Part shown: in pieces, positions 26,774-34,745 of the stretch | How the letters are laid out: every line of letters starts with the position of its first letter | Position numbering within the stretch: position 1 is the first letter of the stretch | From: Anaerolineaceae bacterium | GTDB lineage: Bacteria > Chloroflexota > Anaerolineae > Aggregatilineales > Phototrophicaceae | NCBI GenBank assembly: GCA_016124855.1 | Contig: WGMX01000001.1 | Coordinates: 1 to 44,687, forward strand | Length of the DNA: 44,687 nucleotides | Direction: 5' to 3' | Notes under the pieces: model-generated | Told to the model about the DNA's origin: nothing | The model's input: only the letters and a program-made list of their open reading frames with translations | Database searches by the model: none | Position numbers and translations under genes: made by a program

Positions 26774-26856
26774 CCACATCTCCACAACGGTGGAAGGGCA
26801 CCTTGGGTTGACTCCTAGGTTGCCGGACTCTCATTAGAGAGCCTCTCTTGATGCAT
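26774..26856 (-). ncRNA. SAM riboswitch aptamer (SAM-I/IV clan, short-P2 type)
   Basis: Minus-strand reading gives S-box landmarks in the right order: P1 5' arm CATC, AAGAGAGG, a short P2 hairpin, CGGCAACC, a weak P3, AAGGTGCCCTTCC, a P4 hairpin CCAC-CGTT-GTGG, and the P1 3' arm GATG. P2 is too short for the kink-turn and pseudoknot loop of standard SAM-I, which points to SAM-IV or the SAM-I/IV variant. The predicted transcript start coincides with the aptamer 5' end. It probably represses the desulfurase by termination when SAM is high. Confidence 0.8.
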
Positions 26857-26863
26857 GGAAACT

Positions 26864-26892
26864 ACTTTAATGACCTTTAAGGGGTTTGTCAA
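26864..26892 (-). promoter_or_regulatory. Promoter of the SAM-riboswitch/desulfurase transcript
   Basis: Minus strand: perfect TTGACA (-35), a 17-base spacer and TAAAGT (-10). Transcription would start near 26857, exactly at the riboswitch. Confidence 0.7.
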
Positions 26893-26996
26893 GTTTTTGT
26901 TGGACATTTTACAATAAACTTCGCTACTTGACTCTATACGCCTTCAAGCATGTAATTGTATGGCTTACAATCGTCATCAAAATAAATTGATACCAA

Positions 26997-27797
26997 ATGC
27001 ATCAACAAATCTCACTAACTGAAGCTGCAAATCTCATCCAAGATGGCATGACCATTGCCCTTGGCGGCATGACCATTTATCGTCGCCCGACAGCTTTTGT
27101 TCGTGCATTATTGAGACGCGACCCACGCCCACGTGACTTGACGTTGCTATGTTTCACAGCCGGCTATGAGTCGGATTTGTTGGTTGGGGCAGGTTGTGTC
27201 AGCACTGTTCACTCATGCTACTTTGGGCTTGAGTCCTTTGGTTTTGCGCCAATGTTCACTGAAGCCGCTCAAAAAGGCACAATCAAAATTGTCGAGGAAA
27301 CTGAAGCCAGTCTCGCGCTTGGCATTCGTGCAGGCATTTCGGGTGTCGGATATACACCCTCTCACGCATGGATTGGCACGGATTTACCCCGCCTTCGTCC
27401 CGATGTCAAAACCATTATTGATCCCTACACGGGTGAAGAACTGGTTGCCTTTCCTGCGATTCATTGTGACATCGCGGTAATCCATGGTTTGGAAGGGGAT
27501 AGCTTCGGCAACGTCCGTGTTAACAACAATGTCGGTGTAGATATGGAGTTGGTCTATCTTGCAGATAAAGTGATTTTCACCGTTGAACAGTTAGTCCACC
27601 AATCTGAACGCAGCCTCGACTCGCTGCTCATCCCTGCCCCCGGCGCAGATTATATTGCCCATGCGCCTAAAGGTGCGTGGCCGACCAGTTGCTACCCCTT
27701 GTATCCGGTAGGCGGTGGTGAACTCATGCGCTATGTCGATGCTTGTAACGCCGGACAGTTCAACACTTATCTAGACGAATTATTAAACCAACCCTAA
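26997..27797 (+). CDS. CoA-transferase family subunit A-like protein (GctA/IpdA type)
   Basis: A 266-residue protein matching alpha subunits of class I CoA-transferases: MTIALGGMTIYRRPTAFVRAL near the N-terminus, DLLVGAGCVSTVHSCYFGLESFGFAPMF in the middle, then GTDL and a C-terminal SFGNVRVNN segment. These enzymes work as alpha/beta pairs, yet no beta gene is next to it; the co-oriented beta-like gene at 18744-19559 is the likely partner. IpdAB-like C-C hydrolysis of a CoA thioester is an alternative to CoA transfer. The ATG at 26997 lacks an obvious Shine-Dalgarno. Confidence 0.78.
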   Translation: MHQQISLTEAANLIQDGMTIALGGMTIYRRPTAFVRALLRRDPRPRDLTLLCFTAGYESDLLVGAGCVSTVHSCYFGLESFGFAPMFTEAAQKGTIKIVEETEASLALGIRAGISGVGYTPSHAWIGTDLPRLRPDVKTIIDPYTGEELVAFPAIHCDIAVIHGLEGDSFGNVRVNNNVGVDMELVYLADKVIFTVEQLVHQSERSLDSLLIPAPGADYIAHAPKGAWPTSCYPLYPVGGGELMRYVDACNAGQFNTYLDELLNQP

Positions 27798-27850
27798 TCG
27801 CCATCATACTAAAACTTCTTGGCGATTCATGTTTCTGTATTGCTGATATA

Positions 27851-27878
27851 GCTTGTAACTTGCAGCTTGTAACTTCAA
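27851..27878. repeat. Degenerate heptamer array upstream of the thiamine operon
   Basis: Four consecutive 7-mers: GCTTGTA, ACTTGCA, GCTTGTA and ACTTCAA. Clearest copy of the pattern also seen at 5405 and 14606. Confidence 0.6.
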
Positions 27879-27884
27879 ACGGAT

Positions 27885-27913
27885 TTGTGTTATCCTTTTG
27901 TTAATTGAATACT
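27885..27913 (+). promoter_or_regulatory. Possible promoter of the thiamine transport operon
   Basis: TTGTGT, a 17-base spacer, then AATACT. Weak match to consensus, but the implied start near 27920 coincides with the TPP aptamer 5' end. Confidence 0.4.
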
Positions 27914-27918
27914 GTGTA

Positions 27919-28009
27919 CAGGGGAGTCCGCACAAGTGGGCTGAGAGGGTGCGTAATGTCGCACCGACCCTTAACCTGATCCGGGTCATACCGGCGTAGG
28001 GAGTGCCTG
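27919..28009 (+). ncRNA. TPP riboswitch (THI element)
   Basis: All conserved blocks are present: GGGGAGTCCG, GGGCTGAGAGGGT, GACCCTTAACCTGATCCGGGTCATACCGGCGTAGGGA (read as consecutive blocks), with P1 closed by CAGG (27919-27922) and CCTG (28006-28009). It senses thiamine pyrophosphate and is followed by a terminator, then thiBPQ. Confidence 0.96.
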
Positions 28010-28025
28010 ATAGACCTTTTCAGTC

Positions 28026-28064
28026 AAACCACCCCTACAAATATGCAGCGGGTGGTTTTTTATT
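28026..28064 (+). terminator. Terminator of the TPP riboswitch
   Basis: AAACCACCC / GGGTGGTTT stem (28026-28034 and 28050-28058) followed by TTTTTTATTT overlap. It should form when TPP is bound and stop transcription before thiB. Confidence 0.85.
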
Positions 28065-28113
28065 TCAGGCTCCCATTCAAGAGTGTTTTTTTATCATGAA
28101 AGGGAGAGAGTAT

Positions 28114-29169
28114 ATGCGACGTTTTGTTTCGTTTCTGGTTCTGTTTGTATTGGTGGTGTCAGTGTTATCACCTGCCGCCGCGCAGGAAAACACGACACTG
28201 ACACTGGTTACCCACGACTCCTTCAACGTCAGTGAAGCGGTCTTGGATGCATTCCAAAAGGAAAACGACATTACCGTTCAAATCCTCAAAAGTGGTGATG
28301 CAGGTGCGATGGTTAATCAGTCCATTCTCAGTAAGGCCAATCCACTTGGTGATGTGATGTTTGGTGTGGATAACACCTTCCTCGGTCGCACATTGGATGC
28401 TGATCTTTTCGAGCCTTACGAATCACCCGCCGCTAAAGATGTTCCCGACGAATTCAAACTTGATCCCGAAAATCGGGTTACACCTGTTGATTACGGCGAT
28501 GTTTGCCTGAATTACGATGTGAAATACTTTGGGGACAAAAAGCTGGCTTTACCGGCATCGTTGGCTGATCTCACCAAACCTGAATATAAGAGTTTGCTGG
28601 CAGTCGAAAATCCGTCCAGTTCCTCGCCCGGTTTAGCTTTCTTACTCGCCACCATTAAGCAGTTCGGTACTGAAGGTAAGTACACTTATCTCGACTACTG
28701 GAAAGACCTTGTTAAGAACGACGTCTATATTTCGGATGGTTGGGAAGATGCTTACTATACACAATTTAGCGCCAGCAGCGGCAAAGGCCCACGTCCGCTG
28801 GTGGTCAGCTATGCCAGCAGCCCACCGGCAGAAGTTTATTTTGCTGATCCTCAGCCGGATACGGCGCCCACCGGCAGTATCACCGCTGATGGGACATGCT
28901 TCCGCCAAATCGAATTTGTGGGTATCCTCAAAGGTACAAAGAACATTGAAGCGGCACAGAAATTTGTGGACTTTATGCTCAGTCAGCCTTTTCAGGAGGA
29001 TATGCCCCTTCAGATGTTTGTTTTTCCTGTTCTTCCAACGGCGGTCTTACCCGACGTATTTGTGAAGTACGCTGCCGTAGCTGAAAAACCAGCGCTCATT
29101 GATTTTGCCGATATCAATACCAACCGTGAAATGTGGTTGCAGGCATGGACCGAAACCGTCTTGCGTTAG
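28114..29169 (+). CDS. thiB: Thiamine ABC transporter substrate-binding protein
   Basis: Extracytoplasmic thiamine-binding protein of 351 residues with a signal peptide (RRFVSFLVLFVLVVSVLSPAAAQ). The mature part starts TLTLVTHDSFNVSEAVLDAF, typical of ThiB, and contains GVDNTFLGR and PVDYGDVCLNYD. ATG 28114 is chosen for AGGGAG upstream; the longer frame from 28003 would run through the riboswitch terminator. First gene of the TPP-riboswitch operon; its end overlaps thiP by 25 bp. Confidence 0.92.
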   Translation: MRRFVSFLVLFVLVVSVLSPAAAQENTTLTLVTHDSFNVSEAVLDAFQKENDITVQILKSGDAGAMVNQSILSKANPLGDVMFGVDNTFLGRTLDADLFEPYESPAAKDVPDEFKLDPENRVTPVDYGDVCLNYDVKYFGDKKLALPASLADLTKPEYKSLLAVENPSSSSPGLAFLLATIKQFGTEGKYTYLDYWKDLVKNDVYISDGWEDAYYTQFSASSGKGPRPLVVSYASSPPAEVYFADPQPDTAPTGSITADGTCFRQIEFVGILKGTKNIEAAQKFVDFMLSQPFQEDMPLQMFVFPVLPTAVLPDVFVKYAAVAEKPALIDFADINTNREMWLQAWTETVLR

Positions 29170-30824
29170 GCAGTCTGCTGTGGCGCGGGGTATTACTCGC
29201 GCCACTTCTTTTTCTGCTGCTCTTTTTTATTTATCCGCTTCTGACAATCTTTGGTGTGAGCCTCGCGCCGCAAGGTCAGCTTGATCTTAGTGGATTTACG
29301 CATCTCGTCACCACCGACTATTATCTCAATACGCTTGCATTTACAGTTGTGCAGGCTGTCCTCTCAACCGTGTTGACCTTGGTTTTAGCAATACCATCGG
29401 CTTATGTCTTTACGCGCTATGCTTTTCCGGGTAAATCGCTTTTTCTCTCGCTGGCGACACTTCCTTTTGTCTTACCGACCGTTGTGGTAGCCGCTGCCTT
29501 TACTTCACTAATTGGCCCACGCGGATTGCTCAACACCTTTTTAACCAATACTTTTAGCTTTGAATCGCCACCGATTCAGTTAGATCGAACGCTGGCTATT
29601 ATTCTCATCGTTCATGTTTTCTATAACTATGCGGTTGCCCTTCGCATTATCACAGGCTTTTGGGCGAATCAAAATCCACAAATCGAACAGGCTGCCCGTG
29701 TTTTAGGGGCTGATAGTTGGCACTTGTGGTGGCGCATTCGCCTGCCGATTTTGCGACCTGCCATCACCGCCGCGGGCATTTTAGTATTCATTTTCACGTT
29801 CACTAGTTTTGGCGTGGTTTTATTGCTTGGCGGACCACGTTTTGCCACCCTTGAGGTCGAGATTTATCGTCAAGCGGTTAACCTTTTTAATCTTCCGATT
29901 GCGGCGGCTTTATCCCTCGTTCAAATCCTTCTAATGTTCGCTTTGATGATCGTTTATACGCGCTTGCAACGCCGCCTTTCGACCGAAATTACCAGTGCAA
30001 CCAATGTTGCCGTTCGGCCTTCAACCCGCCGCGATAAGTTGATGGTTTTTACGAATCTCTTGTTGATGGCTGTCTTGTTGTTCACCCCATTACTGTCGTT
30101 GGTTGCAGCCTCGGTTTCCGGCGAACAAGGATTGACCCTCCAATATTATCAACAGCTTTCGCTCAATCCTCGCCGATCCATACTATTTGTCCCGCCGATT
30201 CAAGCGATTGGTAACTCCCTGCTTTTCGCCTCGATTACCACTGTACTCGCGGTAGCTCTTGGCTTAATGGCTGCCTATTTGCTATCGGGGCGTGTGTCGC
30301 GTTTGTCCAACTTGCTTGACCCGTTGTTTATGCTCCCTTTAGCGACGAGTGCGGTCACGCTCGGATTCGGTTTTATCATCACGCTGGATAAACCGCCACT
30401 CAATCTGCGTTCGTCACTGCTGCTCATTCCGATTGCCCATACCTTGGTGGCTATGCCTTTTGTTGTCCGCAGCATTTTGCCTGCGTTACGCGCTGTTCCA
30501 CCGAGTTATCAAGAAGCAGCCCGTGTACTTGGCGCATCCTCATGGCAGGTCTGGCGTTCAATTGATATTCCTCTCATCAGCCGCGCTTTGATTGTCGGCG
30601 CAACCTTCGCCTTTACCACCAGCATGGGTGAATTTGGTGCGTCGCTGTTTGTCGCGCGCCCTGATACACCAACCATTCCGATTGTGATCTTTCGCTTGTT
30701 GGGTCAACCCGGCACACTAAACTATGGACAAGCACTTGCTATGAGCAGTGTCCTCATGCTCGTTTCAGCTGTTGGTTTTATTCTCATCGAACGATTACGA
30801 ACAGCCGGAGTAGGGGAGTTCTGA
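29145..30824 (+). CDS. thiP: Thiamine ABC transporter permease
   Basis: Inner-membrane permease of 559 residues with about twelve membrane segments made of two BPD_transp_1 halves. Each half has an EAA-type loop: EQAARVLGADSWHLWWRIRLP (about 180-200) and QEAARVLGASSWQVWRSIDIP (about 455-475), the contacts for the ThiQ ATPase. ATG 29145 lies inside the thiB end; an upstream GTG at 29133 is less likely. Transports thiamine or its precursor with ThiB and ThiQ. Confidence 0.92.
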   Translation: MDRNRLALGSLLWRGVLLAPLLFLLLFFIYPLLTIFGVSLAPQGQLDLSGFTHLVTTDYYLNTLAFTVVQAVLSTVLTLVLAIPSAYVFTRYAFPGKSLFLSLATLPFVLPTVVVAAAFTSLIGPRGLLNTFLTNTFSFESPPIQLDRTLAIILIVHVFYNYAVALRIITGFWANQNPQIEQAARVLGADSWHLWWRIRLPILRPAITAAGILVFIFTFTSFGVVLLLGGPRFATLEVEIYRQAVNLFNLPIAAALSLVQILLMFALMIVYTRLQRRLSTEITSATNVAVRPSTRRDKLMVFTNLLLMAVLLFTPLLSLVAASVSGEQGLTLQYYQQLSLNPRRSILFVPPIQAIGNSLLFASITTVLAVALGLMAAYLLSGRVSRLSNLLDPLFMLPLATSAVTLGFGFIITLDKPPLNLRSSLLLIPIAHTLVAMPFVVRSILPALRAVPPSYQEAARVLGASSWQVWRSIDIPLISRALIVGATFAFTTSMGEFGASLFVARPDTPTIPIVIFRLLGQPGTLNYGQALAMSSVLMLVSAVGFILIERLRTAGVGEF

Positions 30825-31843
30825 TGCTCGACATTCGCGGTGTTCAACGTGCCTTTGATGGCATTCCAGTTTTGCGTGGCATCGACCTCACCATAAATGA
30901 TGGCGAAATCGTCTGTCTTCTCGGCCCAAGTGGCTGTGGAAAAACCACATTGCTGCGTATCATCGCTGGACTAGAAAAAGCCGATAGTGGCAGTATTCTT
31001 CTTGATGGTCAAAACATTCAACCCGTACCAACGCATCAACGGGGCTTTGGATTGATGTTTCAGGACTTTGCTTTATTCCCACACCTGAACGTTGCTGCCA
31101 ACGTCGCATTTGGCCTTGAGATGCAAAAGATACCCTTATCGAATCAACAGGTACGGGTTCATCAAATGTTGGATTTGGTGGGACTTACAGGTTTTAACGA
31201 ACGCGATGTAACTCAGCTTTCGGGCGGTGAACGTCAACGAGTTGCGCTGGCTCGCAGTCTTGCGCCTAATCCGCGCCTTTTAATGTTGGACGAGCCGTTG
31301 GGTTCACTGGATGCGGCCTTACGCGAGGATTTAATTGTCGATTTGCGGTCTATTGTCAAGCAGCTTCATTTGACGGCTATCTACGTAACCCATGATCAGC
31401 ACGAAGCCTTTGCCATTGCGGATCGTATCGCGGTTATGAACGCCGGACAGATCGAACAGTTCACAACTCCCACTGATCTCTATCAGCATCCAACGACCGC
31501 TTTTGTCGCTCATTTTCTTGGCTTTGATAACATCCTTCCCATCCTCAACCAGCAAAATGGCGTAGCAACTACACCAATAGGTGAATTTTCTGTTTCTAAA
31601 CCTGCGAAAAGCTTATTGCTGCATACGGATTTCTTAAGAGTTGTCTCACCGACTACACCTGCTTCTATCTCTGCCAGAGTTACCCAATCGGTCTTTCAAG
31701 GTGATTCATATCGATTAACTCTTCGACACGCTTCCGGCACAACCCTCACCGTAAAATATCCGAGTACTGCATCAGTTCTTCAAATTGATGACATAATGGC
31801 CATTGAAGTTTCTCCTAACGCCATTATTCCTCTTTCTCAGTGA
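30824..31843 (+). CDS. thiQ: Thiamine ABC transporter ATP-binding protein
   Basis: ATPase of the thiamine importer, 339 residues. Walker A GPSGCGKTT (34-42), Q-loop MFQDFALFPHL, signature LSGGERQR, Walker B LLMLDEPLGSLD and the His switch YVTHDQHEA are intact. A C-terminal OB/TOBE-like domain (about 240-339) makes it longer than E. coli ThiQ and closer to the PotA/FbpC layout. Its ATG shares a base with the thiP stop (TGATG), showing tight coupling. The riboswitch and operon support thiamine over iron or spermidine as substrate. Confidence 0.9.
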   Translation: MLDIRGVQRAFDGIPVLRGIDLTINDGEIVCLLGPSGCGKTTLLRIIAGLEKADSGSILLDGQNIQPVPTHQRGFGLMFQDFALFPHLNVAANVAFGLEMQKIPLSNQQVRVHQMLDLVGLTGFNERDVTQLSGGERQRVALARSLAPNPRLLMLDEPLGSLDAALREDLIVDLRSIVKQLHLTAIYVTHDQHEAFAIADRIAVMNAGQIEQFTTPTDLYQHPTTAFVAHFLGFDNILPILNQQNGVATTPIGEFSVSKPAKSLLLHTDFLRVVSPTTPASISARVTQSVFQGDSYRLTLRHASGTTLTVKYPSTASVLQIDDIMAIEVSPNAIIPLSQ

Positions 31844-31845
31844 CA

Positions 31846-31884
31846 AATAAAAAGGCCGCCGATCAGCGACCTTGTGAATTTTTT
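31846..31884. terminator. Bidirectional terminator between thiQ and gyrB
   Basis: Stem AAGGCCGC / GCGACCTT (31852-31859 and 31866-31873, one mismatch, six-base loop). T-rich flanks occur on both strands: TTTTTATTTG immediately after the stem on the minus strand (for gyrB) and six T at 31879-31884 on the plus strand (for thiQ). Confidence 0.6.
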
Positions 31885-31936
31885 CTAGGTGCCCTCACTG
31901 CGAAGCGGCGAGGGGATTTTGGGGAGAGGATGACTT

Positions 31937-33916
31937 TTACACATCCAAATTCCGCACGCTCTTAGCATGGGTTTGGATGAAACGGCGGCGTGGCGGAACG
32001 CTGCTGCCCATCAACATGTCGAAGACACGATCGGCTTCAGCCGCGTCATCAATTGTTACTTGCAGCAGAGTACGGGTCGCCGGATCCATCGTCGTTTCCC
32101 ACAACTGATCCGGATTCATCTCACCCAGACCTTTATAGCGCTGCACCCCAACCTTATCCGGTTGGTCATATTTCTTGAGAGCCTTATTCAGAACTTCTTG
32201 TTCGGACAGTCCTGCTTCTGGGTAAACATATTCAGATTTCTTACCACTCTTGAGCAGATAAATCGGTGGCTGCGCGATATAGAGATGCCCATCAGCGATG
32301 ATTGCTTGCATGTGCCGGAAGAAGAATGTCAGCAGCAAAGTACGAATATGGCTGCCGTCAACATCCGCGTCCGTCATGATAATGACACGACCATAACGCA
32401 AATTCTCAACCGAAAAATCTTCCGAGATGCCAGTACCCAGTGTCGAAATCAACGCTTTGATTTCATTGCTGTCGAGCACCTTATCCATCCGTGCGCGTTC
32501 CGTATTTAAAATCTTACCACGTAGCGGCAAAATCGCCTGAAAATGACGGTCACGCCCTTGCTTGGCGCTGCCGCCGGCGCTGTCACCTTCCACGATATAT
32601 ATCTCTGCCCCGTCCCCTTTTTGGGAGCAGTCAGCCAGTTTACCCGGGAGCGTCGTACTTTCCAGCAAACTTGGCCCACTGCGAACCAGATCGCGCGCCT
32701 TACGAGCCGCCTCACGCGCCCGCATACTCGTCATACACTTATCAACGATACGCCGTGCTTCACGCGGATTTTCTTCAAGAAATTCATTAAACGCTTCTGT
32801 CACCACCTGTGAAACAGCTCCCTGAACTTCAGGGTTAATCAGCTTCACTTTGGTCTGGCTTTCAAATGATGGATCAGGGTGTTTCACGCTGACAATCGCC
32901 GTAATGCCTTCCAACGTATCATTGCCGGAGAAATTCGGTTCTTTTTCTTTTAACAAGCCCGATTTTCGCGCATATCGGTTGATGACACCTGTAATCGCCG
33001 AACGCAAGCCGGTTAGATGAGTCCCACCGTCAGGAGTATTAATGGTATTTGCGAATGCCATCTCCACCACGTTAGATGAGTCGTTATATTGGAACGCGAC
33101 TTCCACGCCAATGATAATTGGTTCCTTACCTTCGCGTGTGATCTCGATTTCTTTTTCCAAATAGACGGGATCGTGTAGAGGTCTGCGGTTGCGGTTCAAA
33201 TAGCGCACATAAGAATACAACCCACCTTCAAAATAGAAGCTGGTTTCATGAGGAATTGGCTGCTTTCGCTCGTCTCTCAACGTTATATTGACACGTCGGG
33301 TAACAAACGCCATCTCACGGAAACGCTGCGCTAAGACTTCGAAATTGAAATTGTTGTGTTCCAAAACCGTGAAATCTGGCTGGAAAGTCTGCCTTGTTCC
33401 AGTGTGTTCACCGGGTTCCATCTCACGGATTTTTTTCAGCTTGGATGCAACTTTGCCCTGCTTATAACTTTGTTCCCACAAGAACCCGTCTCGCCAGACA
33501 TTGGTACGCATTTCGGTTGAGAGGGCGTTCACTGCTGATACACCGACACCGTGCAAACCACCGCTGACCTTATAAGCGCCACTGCCAAACTTACCACCCA
33601 TGCCGATTTCGGTCATAACACCCTCAACCGTGGGCTTGCCTGTACTGGGATTAATGCCGACCGGAATACCACCACCATTATCTTGCACCGCTACGATATT
33701 ATCGTCGTAGAGTGTCACCATAATGTGGTCACAGCGTCCGGCTAACGCTTCGTCAATCGAGTTATCAACAACTTCGTAAATCAGATGATGGAGTGCTTTA
33801 CTATCTGTGCCGCCCACGTACATGCCGGGACGCTTTCGCACATGCTCCATCGGGTTTAGACGAACGATATCTTCATCACGCTGTTGCCTGATTTGCGCGG
33901 TATCTTGATCCGCCAT
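31937..33916 (-). CDS. gyrB: DNA gyrase subunit B
   Basis: ATPase subunit of DNA gyrase, 659 residues (short GyrB form without the long insert of proteobacteria). GHKL ATPase motifs: [43 protein letters not shown] motifs: [17 protein letters not shown] and [22 protein letters not shown]-terminal [21 protein letters not shown] is typical of type II topoisomerases. ATG at 33916 follows AAGGAG. gyrA is not in the window, so gyrB stands alone. ParE is an alternative, but the motif wording fits GyrB. Confidence 0.93.
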   Translation of the reverse strand: MADQDTAQIRQQRDEDIVRLNPMEHVRKRPGMYVGGTDSKALHHLIYEVVDNSIDEALAGRCDHIMVTLYDDNIVAVQDNGGGIPVGINPSTGKPTVEGVMTEIGMGGKFGSGAYKVSGGLHGVGVSAVNALSTEMRTNVWRDGFLWEQSYKQGKVASKLKKIREMEPGEHTGTRQTFQPDFTVLEHNNFNFEVLAQRFREMAFVTRRVNITLRDERKQPIPHETSFYFEGGLYSYVRYLNRNRRPLHDPVYLEKEIEITREGKEPIIIGVEVAFQYNDSSNVVEMAFANTINTPDGGTHLTGLRSAITGVINRYARKSGLLKEKEPNFSGNDTLEGITAIVSVKHPDPSFESQTKVKLINPEVQGAVSQVVTEAFNEFLEENPREARRIVDKCMTSMRAREAARKARDLVRSGPSLLESTTLPGKLADCSQKGDGAEIYIVEGDSAGGSAKQGRDRHFQAILPLRGKILNTERARMDKVLDSNEIKALISTLGTGISEDFSVENLRYGRVIIMTDADVDGSHIRTLLLTFFFRHMQAIIADGHLYIAQPPIYLLKSGKKSEYVYPEAGLSEQEVLNKALKKYDQPDKVGVQRYKGLGEMNPDQLWETTMDPATRTLLQVTIDDAAEADRVFDMLMGSSVPPRRRFIQTHAKSVRNLDV

Positions 33917-34072
33917 AGCAGCTCCTTACCTTCATCGTCCTATTATGTGAAAAATACGGGTTTTTCCGGAGAACGTATTCGGGGAAATTCCGTAGACTCT
34001 TCATTGATATATTATACTTCAGAACGCATACAAGAACAATCCTCCACAAGTAGAACAAAACATCAATTTTAC

Positions 34073-34100
34073 TGGACAAAACGGAATAAATGTTCTATAA
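34073..34100 (+). promoter_or_regulatory. Strong orphan promoter in the gyrB - tRNA gap
   Basis: TGGACA (-35, five of six), a 16-base spacer and perfect TATAAT (-10). No credible coding sequence follows on the plus strand. Confidence 0.5.
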
Positions 34101-34106
34101 TTGAAA

Positions 34107-34245
34107 ATGCTGAATTTTTCGGTGGCGCCGCTTGTTGTTACGGCTATCGGCAGAATGATAACGGACACTCTGAATTGAGCAGTATTACTCTGTATGCGAA
34201 CACTGCTGATGTATGAGTTGGGGAGGCCATGTATGGCCTCCGCCA
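34107..34245 (+). ncRNA. Candidate small RNA between gyrB and tRNA-Arg
   Basis: Span from the predicted start after the orphan promoter to a perfect eight-base hairpin GGAGGCCA-TGTA-TGGCCTCC (34222-34241) followed by GCCATTTTG. About 140 nt, no ribosome site with a plausible frame. It could equally be an untranslated decayed region. The rest of the gap (34246-34404) shows nothing I can name. Confidence 0.3.
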
Positions 34246-34404
34246 TTTTGCCAATCCTCAAAACTGTCGTGCTAACGGTGCTTGCCCGCCTCCCATCAGT
34301 AGGATGTTGGAATAGGAGTACTGTTATTAACGTTAGTATCATCTTCTCTCACATCCGCTGAAATGGCACAACTGCGAAATAGCGGAGGAATTACGAGAGG
34401 CTGT

Positions 34405-34526
34405 CGCTGCACTCAGCGGTTCTAGCCGGCGTCTTTGCCAGTCAAGTTTGAATTTTCGGCGGATTTTCGGCTGTTACCCGCCTGTCATTTCGGCGGCAAA
34501 TATGCAAAATTTGCAAAAACTGCAAC
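34405..34526. repeat. Dispersed intergenic element, copy B
   Basis: Diverged copy of the element at 14451-14582, with a ten-base gap near the start and then identical spacing from TAGCCGG (34423) to the 41-base CATTTC...TGCAAC block (34486-34526). An inverted CCGCTGAAATG lies just outside at 34355-34365. Confidence 0.6.
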
Positions 34527-34576
34527 AAAGTGAATCAAGATCAAAACTCGACTTATCATCACCTTTTCATAACCGC

Positions 34577-34605
34577 TTGACTCTGTTTCCTCGCCGCTTT
34601 ACAAT
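34577..34605 (+). promoter_or_regulatory. Promoter of tRNA-Arg
   Basis: TTGACT (-35), a 17-base spacer, TACAAT (-10). The predicted start near 34612 lies just before the tRNA 5' end at 34616. Confidence 0.75.
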
Positions 34606-34615
34606 CCTCTCTAGT

Positions 34616-34688
34616 GCCCTCGTAGCTCAGGGGATAGAGCAGCGGTCTTCTAAACCGTTGGTCGGGAGTTCGAATCTCTCCGAGGGCG
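34616..34688 (+). tRNA. tRNA-Arg (anticodon TCT)
   Basis: A 73-nt cloverleaf: acceptor arms GCCCTCG / CGAGGGC with discriminator G, D-arm AGCTCAGGGGATAGAGC, anticodon loop CTTCTAA with anticodon TCT, and T-arm with GGTTCGA-type sequence (GAGTTCGAATCTC). No CCA is encoded. Decodes AGA/AGG. A terminator follows ten bases later. Confidence 0.95.
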
Positions 34689-34697
34689 TAAATCAAA

Positions 34698-34722
34698 ACA
34701 GCCACTTATAGCAAGTGGCTGT
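34698..34722. terminator. Bidirectional terminator after tRNA-Arg
   Basis: Perfect ten-base stem ACAGCCACTT / AAGTGGCTGT with a five-base loop. Plus strand continues TATATT; minus strand continues TTTTGATTT. It serves the tRNA and probably the convergent BTAD regulator. Confidence 0.75.
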
Positions 34723-34745
34723 TATATTATGCCCGATATGAGTAT

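Noticed and set aside
26689..26860. T-box leader before the cysteine desulfurase
   Set aside because: A GGTGGTGAC stretch precedes the terminator, but the T-box core TGGNACCGCG is absent, while ordered SAM-riboswitch landmarks are present.
33884..34216. 110-codon frame upstream of gyrB on the plus strand
   Set aside because: No ribosome site, overlaps the gyrB start, and contains the orphan promoter.
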